A DNA stretch of 64,000 nucleotides from Chitinophaga pinensis (GTDB lineage Bacteria > Bacteroidota > Bacteroidia > Chitinophagales > Chitinophagaceae): contig CAMCHR010000001.1 of assembly GCA_945874755.1 (NCBI GenBank), forward strand, positions 1 to 64,000, read 5' to 3'. Of this stretch, positions 20,388 through 28,478 are shown piece by piece. The notes under the pieces are model-generated. The model saw only the letters and a list, made by a program, of their open reading frames with translations. It searched no databases and was not told the origin of the DNA. Made by a program: the position numbers and the translations under genes. How positions within the stretch are numbered: position 1 is the stretch's first letter; each line of letters opens with the position of its first letter.

Positions 20388-20427
20388 TATATTTCTCTTG
20401 GTAAAAAAGTGTTTTTTGAGAAATATA
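20388..20427. promoter_or_regulatory. Inverted repeat in divergent promoter of the sugar cluster
   Basis: tatatttctc / gagaaatata arms, inner aaaaaa-gtg-tttttt, between divergent genes at 20330(-) and 20510(+). Confidence 0.45.
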
Positions 20428-20509
20428 GAGGAAATTGCACCTACAATAGGTTGAACGTATTATTTTGACACAATCAGCTTGATTTGTATGTTTAAAAACT
20501 CCGTATAAA

Positions 20510-21676
20510 ATGAATAGAAAACTACGCATGGGTATGGTAGGTGGTGGGAAAGATGCGTTCATTGGCGCTATACATCGAATTGCTGCAAATATGGATGGCC
20601 TCATTGAAATCAAATGTGGCGCATTAAGTATCAACTCAGAAATTGCGATCGCTTCTGGAGCAGATTTATTTTTTCCAAAAGAAAGAACTTATTTAACCTA
20701 CGAGGATATGATTTCAAAAGAAGCGCAATTGCCTGCCGAAGAGCGTATTGATTTTGTAACTATTGTAACACCAAATTTTGCGCATTTTGCACCTGCCATG
20801 ATGGCTTTGGAAAATGGATTCAATGTGGTGATCGAAAAGCCAATTACTTTCTCTTTAGAAGAAGCGAAATTATTGCAACAAAAATTGAAAGAAACTGGTT
20901 TGATGCTTTGCCTAACACATACCTACTCTGGTTATCCAATGGTCAAACAGGCGAAGGCCATGCTGCGCGAAGGCAAGCTGGGTAAGATTCGTAAGGTATG
21001 GGTAGAATACCCACAAGGTTGGTTAAGTAGGTTGTCAGAAAAGGAAGGTAACGCGCAAGCAGCTTGGAGAACCGACCCAACAAAATCGGGTAAGAGTTCT
21101 GTGATGGGTGATATTGGAACGCATGCTGCACATTTAGCCGAATACATTACTGGTGCAAAAATTACCGATATCTGTGCTGAATTAAATACCATGGTTGAAG
21201 GCCGTGTGATGGATGATGATGGTGCAGTGCTGTTAAAATTTGATAATGGTGCAAAGGGCGTATTGATGGCATCACAAGTTGCAGCAGGAGAGGAGAATGC
21301 ATTAAAGATTAGGGTATACGGAGAACTAGGCGGTATTGAATGGTTTCAACAGGAACCCAATTCATTGATCGTAAAATGGCTGGATCAGCCAACACAAATA
21401 CTTAAAGCTGGAGCCAACTACAGCGCACATTTATCAAGCTTTGCAACGCATAATTGCCGCACACCTGGAGGGCATCCAGAAGGCTATTTAGAAGCATTCG
21501 CTAATATTTATAGAAACTTTGCACTCAGTTTATCTGCAAAAATAAATGGCAATACTCCAACACCAGAAATGTTAGACTTTCCAGGTATTGAAGATGGTAT
21601 AAGGGGAATGGCATTTATTGATAATGTCGTTTTATCTGCAGGATCTGATCAAAAATGGACTCCACATAATTTTTAA
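20510..21676 (+). CDS. Gfo/Idh/MocA family oxidoreductase (cytoplasmic)
   Basis: MGMVGGGKDAFIGAIHR, NVVIEKPITFSLEEA, MGDIGTHAAHLAEYITG; no signal peptide. Confidence 0.92.
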   Translation: MNRKLRMGMVGGGKDAFIGAIHRIAANMDGLIEIKCGALSINSEIAIASGADLFFPKERTYLTYEDMISKEAQLPAEERIDFVTIVTPNFAHFAPAMMALENGFNVVIEKPITFSLEEAKLLQQKLKETGLMLCLTHTYSGYPMVKQAKAMLREGKLGKIRKVWVEYPQGWLSRLSEKEGNAQAAWRTDPTKSGKSSVMGDIGTHAAHLAEYITGAKITDICAELNTMVEGRVMDDDGAVLLKFDNGAKGVLMASQVAAGEENALKIRVYGELGGIEWFQQEPNSLIVKWLDQPTQILKAGANYSAHLSSFATHNCRTPGGHPEGYLEAFANIYRNFALSLSAKINGNTPTPEMLDFPGIEDGIRGMAFIDNVVLSAGSDQKWTPHNF

Positions 21677-21692
21677 AAGGCAACCCTACAAT

Positions 21693-22745
21693 ATGACAAC
21701 AGTTAAAGGACCAGGTATATTTTTAGCGCAATTTTTAGGAGATCATCCTCCATTCAATACCTTAGAGGGTATCTGCAAATGGGCTGCAGGATTGGGTTTC
21801 AAGGGCGTGCAAATTCCAAGTTGGGATGCAAGATGCATTGATTTAAAAAAAGCAGCAGAAAGTAAAACCTATGCCGACGAGATCAAAGGCATCGTGCAAG
21901 CTGCTGGATTAGAGATCACAGAATTATCAACGCATTTACAAGGACAGTTGGTGGCAGTGCATCCTGCCTTTGATGCGCAGTTTGATAGCTTTGCACCAGT
22001 TGAGCTTAGAGGCAACCCAAAAGCAAGAACTGAATGGGCTTTGCAGCAATTAAAATATGCAGCAAAAGCATCTCAAAATTTAGGATTAAATGCACACGCC
22101 ACTTTTAGCGGTGCTTTATTATGGCATACTGTTTATCCATGGCCACAAAGACCTGCAGGTTTAGTAGAAACTGGATTTACTGAATTAGGCAAAAGATGGT
22201 TGCCTATCTTAAATGAATTTGACGCCGCAGGCGTAGACTTATGTTATGAAATTCATCCGGGAGAAGATTTGCATGATGGCGTTTCTTATGAAATGTTTTT
22301 AGAAAAAGTAGGAAATCATCCTCGTGCTTGTTTATTATATGATCCATCGCATTTGGTATTACAATGCATGGATTATAAAGGTTATATCGACGCATACCAT
22401 GACCGCATCAAAATGTTCCATGTAAAAGATGCCGAATTTAATCCAAGTGCAAAGCAAGGCGTATATGGTGGCTATCAAAACTGGATCGATCGTGCTGGAA
22501 GATTTAGATCGCTTGGTGATGGCCAAATAGATTTTAAAAGTATCTTTAGCAAGTTAGCAGCTTATGATTATAAAGGCTGGGCAGTATTGGAATGGGAATG
22601 TTGTTTAAAGCATCCAGAAGTGGGTGCAGCAGAAGGTGCTGTCTTTATTCAAAACCATATCATCCCTGTAACCCAAAAAGCTTTTGATGACTTTGCTAGC
22701 ACAGGATCTGACGAGGCGTTTAACAAAAAAATATTAGGCATTTAA
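21693..22745 (+). CDS. Sugar phosphate isomerase/epimerase TIM barrel (cytoplasmic)
   Basis: GVQIPSWDARCIDL, CYEIHPGEDLHDG, LLYDPSHLVLQ, MFHVKDAEF, WAVLEWEC; ATG 21693 preferred. Confidence 0.9.
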   Translation: MTTVKGPGIFLAQFLGDHPPFNTLEGICKWAAGLGFKGVQIPSWDARCIDLKKAAESKTYADEIKGIVQAAGLEITELSTHLQGQLVAVHPAFDAQFDSFAPVELRGNPKARTEWALQQLKYAAKASQNLGLNAHATFSGALLWHTVYPWPQRPAGLVETGFTELGKRWLPILNEFDAAGVDLCYEIHPGEDLHDGVSYEMFLEKVGNHPRACLLYDPSHLVLQCMDYKGYIDAYHDRIKMFHVKDAEFNPSAKQGVYGGYQNWIDRAGRFRSLGDGQIDFKSIFSKLAAYDYKGWAVLEWECCLKHPEVGAAEGAVFIQNHIIPVTQKAFDDFASTGSDEAFNKKILGI

Positions 22746-22789
22746 TCCTTAAATCAAATCAACAGTTTAATATATACAATCATTACTCA

Positions 22790-23179
22790 ATGCGTAAAAT
22801 TTTATACACCCTATCAGTAGCTCTTTTACTAGGAGCATGTGGAGGTGGAGCAACAAACAAAGCATCCACAACTGATACAACAACTATAGCTCCAGAAAAT
22901 AAATTGTCTGATAATCCAGATTATACAAAAGGATTGGCCTTAATTGCAGGAAGCGACTGTTTAACTTGTCATAAAGTAGCTGAAAAAAATATTGGACCTG
23001 CCTACCAAGATGTGGCTGCTAAGTATGAAAATACAGATGATAATATCGAAATGTTAGCTGGAAAAATTATCAAAGGCGGAAGTGGTAACTGGGGCGCTAT
23101 ACCAATGACACCGCATGCAAACCTTAGCGAGGAAGATGCAGAAGCGATGGTTAAATATATTTTCCTATTAAAAAAATAA
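22790..23179 (+). CDS. Cytochrome c class I, lipoprotein
   Basis: LLLGACGGG lipobox; CLTCHK heme motif; IPMTPHANLSEEDAEAMVKYIFLLK. Confidence 0.9.
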   Translation: MRKILYTLSVALLLGACGGGATNKASTTDTTTIAPENKLSDNPDYTKGLALIAGSDCLTCHKVAEKNIGPAYQDVAAKYENTDDNIEMLAGKIIKGGSGNWGAIPMTPHANLSEEDAEAMVKYIFLLKK

Positions 23180-23181
23180 CT

Positions 23182-23889
23182 ATGAAAAAACAATTACTTA
23201 CTCTAACATTATTGACTTTTGCAATACTTAGCATGAATCAATTACAGGCTCAAGACAAATGGATCTCTTTATTCGATGGCAAAACAAAAAATGGCTGGCA
23301 TACATACGGTCAAACAACTGTAGGTGACGCATGGAAAGTCTTAGACGGCACTTTGATGTTTGACCCTAGCAATAAAGTCAATGGACAAATTGTTGGCGGT
23401 GGCAATATTGTAACCAACGAAAGTTTTACCAATTTTCATTTACAATTAGAATGGAAAATTTCTAAAAATGGAAATAGTGGTATTATCTTTTTTGTACAAG
23501 ACAATCCAAAAAAATATGGAGAACCATGGCATACAGGACCTGAGATGCAAGTCTTAGACAATGATGGTCATGAGGATGGAAAAGCGACTAGTCATAGAGC
23601 AGGTAATTTATACGATCTTATTGTAGGCGATGAGTCTGGTGTTAAACCAGCAGAGCAGTGGAATCAAGTGGATATTATCGCAAATAAAGGAATTTTAGTA
23701 ATGAAATTAAATGGTGTAACATGCGTTAATACACATTTAGGTGACGATAGCTGGAAAGAATTGATTAGAAAGTCTAAATTTTCTCAAAGTGAATTTCTTG
23801 ATTTTGGAAAAGTCTTTTCAGGACATATTAGCTTGCAAGATCATGGCGATAAAGTTTGGTACAGAAATATTCGTATCCAAAAATTATAA
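23182..23889 (+). CDS. DUF1080 (3-keto-disaccharide hydrolase-type) secreted protein
   Basis: Signal peptide; WISLFDGKTKNGWHTYG, NFHLQLEWKISKNGNSGI, GPEMQVLDNDGH, GHISLQDHGDKVWYRNIRI. Confidence 0.92.
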   Translation: MKKQLLTLTLLTFAILSMNQLQAQDKWISLFDGKTKNGWHTYGQTTVGDAWKVLDGTLMFDPSNKVNGQIVGGGNIVTNESFTNFHLQLEWKISKNGNSGIIFFVQDNPKKYGEPWHTGPEMQVLDNDGHEDGKATSHRAGNLYDLIVGDESGVKPAEQWNQVDIIANKGILVMKLNGVTCVNTHLGDDSWKELIRKSKFSQSEFLDFGKVFSGHISLQDHGDKVWYRNIRIQKL

Positions 23890-23907
23890 GCACAGTTACA
23901 CAAGATA

Positions 23908-24348
23908 GTGGAAAATAAACATGAACAATTTATGCGTCAGGCCCTCTTACAAGCAAAGCGGGCATTTGATGAAGATGAAGTACCAGTAGGTGCTGTCATT
24001 GTAATGAACGATCAAGTGATTGCCAAAGGTTATAATCAAGTTCAACTTTTAAAAGATGTTACAGCGCACGCCGAAATTCTAGCGCTCTCTAGTGCTTGTG
24101 AAAACTTGCAATCTAAATACCTGCCTGAAGCTACGCTCTATGTAACCTTGGAGCCTTGTTTGATGTGCGCGGGTGCATTGTATTGGAACAAGATTGGCCA
24201 TATTGTATTTGGCGCCTTTGATGAAAAAAATAGCTACCGTCGCGTCACTGAAAAAAATCCATTCCATCCTTCTACTACCCTTACTGGAGGCATCCTGCAA
24301 GAAGAATGCGCTGCCTTAATGCAAGCTTTCTTTAAAGCGAAACGTTAG
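23908..24348 (+). CDS. tadA: tRNA adenosine(34) deaminase-type nucleoside deaminase (GTG start)
   Basis: VPVGAVIV, THAEILAL-type HAE (VTAHAEILAL), PCLMCAGAL. Confidence 0.88.
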   Translation: MENKHEQFMRQALLQAKRAFDEDEVPVGAVIVMNDQVIAKGYNQVQLLKDVTAHAEILALSSACENLQSKYLPEATLYVTLEPCLMCAGALYWNKIGHIVFGAFDEKNSYRRVTEKNPFHPSTTLTGGILQEECAALMQAFFKAKR

Positions 24349-24577
24349 CTATTCTGTTTATAGCGCTAAGTAAAAAATAGCTTTCCTGCGTAATCCGTTT
24401 TCTTTATATCGAAAGAAGCTATTTTCATCTATAGAGTGCAGTAAATAAATAGTTTCTGAAGTAACCCGTTTTTAGGATTATAAATGGAAGCTATTTTCAT
24501 CTATAGAGTGCAGTAAATAAATAGTTTCTGAAGTAATCCGTTTTTAGGATTACGAAGGAAAGCTATTTATTTACTGC
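24347..24577. repeat. Tandem repeat array (~70+72+72 bp plus partial unit) with strong hairpin potential
   Basis: Units start agctatt at 24347, 24417, 24489, partial at 24561; units 2 and 3 nearly identical; last unit with partial forms a hairpin 24510-24577. Confidence 0.85.
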
Positions 24578-24676
24578 AATCCTACTATTTATTGAAAAAA
24601 AGGTCGCAAGTCGCTTAAATCAGCGCAAAGCATTGTAATTTTGGCATTCAAACATTCAAAATAAAAATAAAGCAAT

Positions 24677-25282
24677 ATGTCATTTACATTACCTGCATTA
24701 CCATATGCACACGAAGCCCTAGAACCGCATTTTGATACATTGACCATGCAAATTCACCATGGCAAACACCATCAAGCTTATGTTGATAATTTAAATAAAG
24801 CGGTTGCGGGCACCCCTAATGAAAGTAAAACAATCGAAGAACTAGTTGCGGTTGCTGGAAGCATTAGTCCTGCTGTAAGAAATAACGGTGGCGGTCATTG
24901 GAATCATACTTTCTTTTGGAATAGTTTAGCCCCAAATGCTGGTGGACATCCAACTGGTGATTTAGCTTCAGCGATTGATGCAAGCTTTGGAAGTTTTGAT
25001 GCATTCAAAGAAAAATTTGCCAACGCAGGTATGACTCGTTTTGGAAGCGGATGGGCTTGGTTGATTGTGAAAGACGGTAAATTAGAAGTAAGTTCTACGC
25101 CTAATCAAGACAACCCTTTAATGGATGTAGCTGAGGTAAAAGGCGCACCAATCTTAGGCGCTGATGTTTGGGAGCATGCCTACTATTTGAAATATCAAAA
25201 TAGAAGAGCTGATTATTTAGCTGCATTTTGGAATGTAGTGAATTGGTCTGTGATTGCAGATCGTTTTGCTGCTGCGAAATAA
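24677..25282 (+). CDS. sodA: Superoxide dismutase (Mn/Fe)
   Basis: [48 protein letters not shown]. Confidence 0.95.
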   Translation: MSFTLPALPYAHEALEPHFDTLTMQIHHGKHHQAYVDNLNKAVAGTPNESKTIEELVAVAGSISPAVRNNGGGHWNHTFFWNSLAPNAGGHPTGDLASAIDASFGSFDAFKEKFANAGMTRFGSGWAWLIVKDGKLEVSSTPNQDNPLMDVAEVKGAPILGADVWEHAYYLKYQNRRADYLAAFWNVVNWSVIADRFAAAK

Positions 25283-25305
25283 TTAAATACAAAAAAATAA
25301 TTCTC

Positions 25306-25334
25306 AAAACCGTCTCCAGAAGGGGCGGTTTTTT
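25306..25334 (+). terminator. Intrinsic terminator of sodA
   Basis: aaaaccgtctcc-agaa-ggggcggtttttt stem with T-run. Confidence 0.82.
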
Positions 25335-25357
25335 ATTTGTCGTATTCCTACAACTAA

Positions 25358-25591
25358 TTATGGCACTGGGTCATAGCCATGTCCTCCACCAGGCCTGCAT
25401 TTGCTAAGTCTTTTAACGCCCATCATCATCCCTTTAATGGGGCCATATTTTTGGATCGCTTCTGCGGTGTATTGAGAACAGGTAGGTGTGTATCGACACT
25501 TGCTTCCTCCTAAATAAGGGGATAAGGCGTATTGATAAAATCGGATCAATACGATAAATGGAAAGGCCATGATTTGTTTAAGCTTGTCCAT
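25358..25591 (-). CDS. yidD: Membrane protein insertion efficiency factor YidD
   Basis: [45 protein letters not shown]. Confidence 0.95.
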   Translation of the reverse strand: MDKLKQIMAFPFIVLIRFYQYALSPYLGGSKCRYTPTCSQYTAEAIQKYGPIKGMMMGVKRLSKCRPGGGHGYDPVP

Positions 25592-25994
25592 AAATGCGTT
25601 TTACCAATTGATTCAATATCAATTTCATTTTTGCATTGATTTCTATTTGTGGTAACACATTTTCTTCCATGTATAAAATAAAAATGCTTAACCGCTTGCC
25701 TTGCAATGGAAGCGCTGTTTTGAAAGCAGGCAGTTCTAAACGATATGCTTCTCTCAATAATCGTTTTACTCGATTGCGTTGTACTGCCTTTTTAAATTGT
25801 TTAGTTGGTGCGCCTACCCCTGCTTGTATAATAAGCGGTGCTGAATTTATTGGATACTCTTGGGCAATATTTTCTAAAGTATAAATTAATCTGAGCGGCG
25901 AATTAGACATGGACTTGCCCAAAGCAAACAAATTTTGCATTTGCTTCCTGCTTTTTAATTTATCCTGTTGTTGATATGTAAAAATCTTTGCCAA
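25578..25994 (-). CDS. rnpA: Ribonuclease P protein component
   Basis: [19 protein letters not shown] signature; between rpmH and yidD. Confidence 0.93.
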   Translation of the reverse strand: MAKIFTYQQQDKLKSRKQMQNLFALGKSMSNSPLRLIYTLENIAQEYPINSAPLIIQAGVGAPTKQFKKAVQRNRVKRLLREAYRLELPAFKTALPLQGKRLSIFILYMEENVLPQIEINAKMKLILNQLVKRIYGQA

Positions 25995-26037
25995 TGATGA
26001 ATGTACTTATTTACTATTTTATGGTTGATGCATTAAA

Positions 26038-26065
26038 AAAGTCCACCCGATAACGAGTGGACTTT
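26038..26065 (-). terminator. Terminator downstream of rpmH
   Basis: aaagtccac/gtggacttt stem; minus strand continues into T-run. Confidence 0.75.
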
Positions 26066-26097
26066 AAAATTATAAGTTTCTACGAATAGAGATTAAA

Positions 26098-26253
26098 TTA
26101 TTTTAATCCTTTCTCGCTAGATACAGTTAGTTTCTTGCGTCCTTTCTTACGGCGACTTGCTAATACTTTACGACCATTAGCTGATTCCATACGCTTTCGG
26201 AAACCATGAACTGATTTACGACGACGTTTATGAGGTTGGAATGTACGTTTCAT
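26098..26253 (-). CDS. rpmH: 50S ribosomal protein L34
   Basis: Own translation: [51 protein letters not shown]; 51 aa, absent from the ORF track. Confidence 0.97.
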   Translation of the reverse strand: MKRTFQPHKRRRKSVHGFRKRMESANGRKVLASRRKKGRKKLTVSSEKGLK

Positions 26254-26394
26254 AATATACTTTTTTTTGCGGGTTATTAGGATTATTCCTATCTGCCCTT
26301 GAGGTTTAATACTTTATATTCAAATCCGTTCTTATAGCAGTCACCATACCACTAGCTGTGAAAGGACGGCAAAAATAGGGTTTTTTTTGAATTT

Positions 26395-27216
26395 TTAAGC
26401 TAAATCTGTGTGATTTGCAGCAATTTTTTGGCCAAAGAACAAACTTCCTTTCTCCTCAAAGCTGGTAGGATTGTCTGTAGTGAAAAACTGTAGTTGCCCA
26501 TTTTTACTGCATTTTTGGTCCATTTCTGGGTGATTTTGCAAATAACTAGCTAAACTCTTTGCAACAATATCCCCTTGGGTCACTAATTTGACATTTTCTG
26601 GTAAGAAGCTTTGTATCTTTTTTTCCATCAAAGGATAATGGGTGCAGGCAAGCAATACGGTGTCTATTTGGGCCGATTGAGAAAATAGTTGGTCAATGTA
26701 TAACTGTACAAAATAATCGGCACCTGGGCCATCTTGTTGCCCATTTTCGATCAATGGCACCCACATAGGGCAAGCTTGTTGAAAAATGGATGCTTCTGGT
26801 GCAAATTTTGACAATTCAATAGGATAGCTTTCGCTCTGAATCGTACCTGTTGTTCCTAAAATACCTAGATGATGCGATGAGGAATAGCTGCCTAAGATTT
26901 CCGAACTAGGTCTGATTACACCTAATACTCTTTTATCTGGTGCAAGATGGGGCAGGTCCAACTGTTGGATATTTCTAAGTGCTTTAGCAGATGCTGTATT
27001 ACATGCTAAAATAACTAAGCTACAACCTTGTTTAAAAAACCATTCTACTGCTTCCAAAGTATATTGGTACACCGTATCAAAAGACCTTGTTCCATAAGGC
27101 GCACGGGCATTGTCTCCCAAATAGAGATAATCATATTGAGGCAGTTGCTGCTTCAATTCTTTTAAGATGGTTAAACCACCATAACCACTATCAAAAACGC
27201 CAATGGGTGCTTGCAT
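26395..27216 (-). CDS. murI: Glutamate racemase
   Basis: IGVFDSGYGGLTIL, YLGDNARAPYG, ACNTASA, LLACTHYPL. Confidence 0.95.
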   Translation of the reverse strand: MQAPIGVFDSGYGGLTILKELKQQLPQYDYLYLGDNARAPYGTRSFDTVYQYTLEAVEWFFKQGCSLVILACNTASAKALRNIQQLDLPHLAPDKRVLGVIRPSSEILGSYSSSHHLGILGTTGTIQSESYPIELSKFAPEASIFQQACPMWVPLIENGQQDGPGADYFVQLYIDQLFSQSAQIDTVLLACTHYPLMEKKIQSFLPENVKLVTQGDIVAKSLASYLQNHPEMDQKCSKNGQLQFFTTDNPTSFEEKGSLFFGQKIAANHTDLA

Positions 27217-27245
27217 AAAATAGGTATTACCTGATTTCGTAAAAC

Positions 27246-27280
27246 TAATACACCCCGTTGTAAAACAACGAGGTGTATTA
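27246..27280 (-). terminator. Terminator-like hairpin between ompH-family gene and murI
   Basis: taatacaccccgttg-taaaa-caacgaggtgtatta, 15-bp stem with one G.U-type position. Confidence 0.7.
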
Positions 27281-27297
27281 AACTATTTTTGGAAATA

Positions 27298-27900
27298 TTA
27301 TCCTTTTTTAGCTGGAGTCGCTGGTTTAGCAGCGCCACCTGTTGCAGCTTTGAAAGCTTCTTCGATGTCCTTAGGAACTGGAAGCTTTAATCTTAAAGCA
27401 ACACGGATCGTTAAGTTATCAGCGATAGAAGGAGGAGCATAAGGAGACAAGGCGTCTACCTTCAATACCAAATTGTATTTTTGCTCAGCAACAATTTCAT
27501 TTAAAGCTTGCGCAATTTTTTGTTTGTATGGTAACAATAAACTTTCTTGCTTTTGCTCCATCATCTGTTGTTGGTACTGTTGCCAGTTGATCAACTTGTA
27601 TTTTAAACGATTTAAATCGTCGGTAGCCATTTGTAAGGCCTTTGGTCTTTTAGACAAATCAACAGAATCTCTTTTGTAGATACTGTCTTTTACTTGATAA
27701 TCCTTTAAAGTGTAGTTGTACTCATCTTGTAAAGAATCTTTAGCATAAGAGTTTAATACAGTATCTAATTTTTCTTGGATACCAGGGAATAAAGCGATTA
27801 CGCTTTGGTCATCGAAATAACCAATTTTAGTTTGTGCAATTGCACTGTTACTGAAAGCACATGCCACTAACAAGATGGCTGCAAATAAAACTTTCTTCAT
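27298..27900 (-). CDS. OmpH/Skp family periplasmic chaperone
   Basis: Signal peptide; QTKIGYFDDQSVI; charged coiled-coil helix region; adjacent to a second OmpH and bamA. Confidence 0.85.
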   Translation of the reverse strand: MKKVLFAAILLVACAFSNSAIAQTKIGYFDDQSVIALFPGIQEKLDTVLNSYAKDSLQDEYNYTLKDYQVKDSIYKRDSVDLSKRPKALQMATDDLNRLKYKLINWQQYQQQMMEQKQESLLLPYKQKIAQALNEIVAEQKYNLVLKVDALSPYAPPSIADNLTIRVALRLKLPVPKDIEEAFKAATGGAAKPATPAKKG

Positions 27901-27916
27901 GTCTATTGTTGTTTGT

Positions 27917-28444
27917 TTAATTAATTATTACTCCTAAATCTTTTAAAATATCATCACTTTTATCCAACTTAGGGTCTGCAAATATAATGGTAATTCCTTC
28001 ACTTTTATCTAAAATGAAGTCATATGAACGAGCGCTAGCCATTTTTTGAGCTGCATTATAGACCCTATCTTGTATTGGCTTCACTAATTTTTGACGTTCC
28101 TTAAACAAATCCCCCTCATAACCGAATCGTTTTTTTTGTAAATCACGTAAGGCTTTCTCTTTCATAAACAACTCATCTTCACGCTTTTTTCTCAAATCTT
28201 CAGACAACATAAACTGTTCTGCTTCATAATTCTTATACATTTTGTCCAAGATCATCTGTTGCTCATCAATTTCTTGTTGCCACTGATCCCCCAAGGCTTT
28301 TAATTTCTTATCCGCTTCCTTGTACTCAGGAATTCTGTCTAAAATATACTTGGTATTGATCACTGCATATTTGGATTGTGCTTGTGCAGTAAAGACTAAA
28401 CTAAGAAGTAAAATACCCAATAAAAACAATTTGGTATATTTCAT
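27917..28444 (-). CDS. OmpH/Skp family periplasmic chaperone
   Basis: Signal peptide; QSKYAVINTKYILDRIPEYKEADKKLK; charged coiled coil. Confidence 0.9.
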   Translation of the reverse strand: MKYTKLFLLGILLLSLVFTAQAQSKYAVINTKYILDRIPEYKEADKKLKALGDQWQQEIDEQQMILDKMYKNYEAEQFMLSEDLRKKREDELFMKEKALRDLQKKRFGYEGDLFKERQKLVKPIQDRVYNAAQKMASARSYDFILDKSEGITIIFADPKLDKSDDILKDLGVIIN

Positions 28445-28478
28445 AATGTTTGAGTTTATTAATTATAAAGTAGTTGAA

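Noticed and set aside
24347-24577. CRISPR array
   Set aside because: Whole ~72-bp units are near-identical and contiguous with no variable spacers, and there are no cas genes in the window.
23908-24577. Integron-like cassette with attC site after tadA
   Set aside because: The hairpins are repeated in tandem, AT-rich and lack attC R/L box consensus; no integrase is present.
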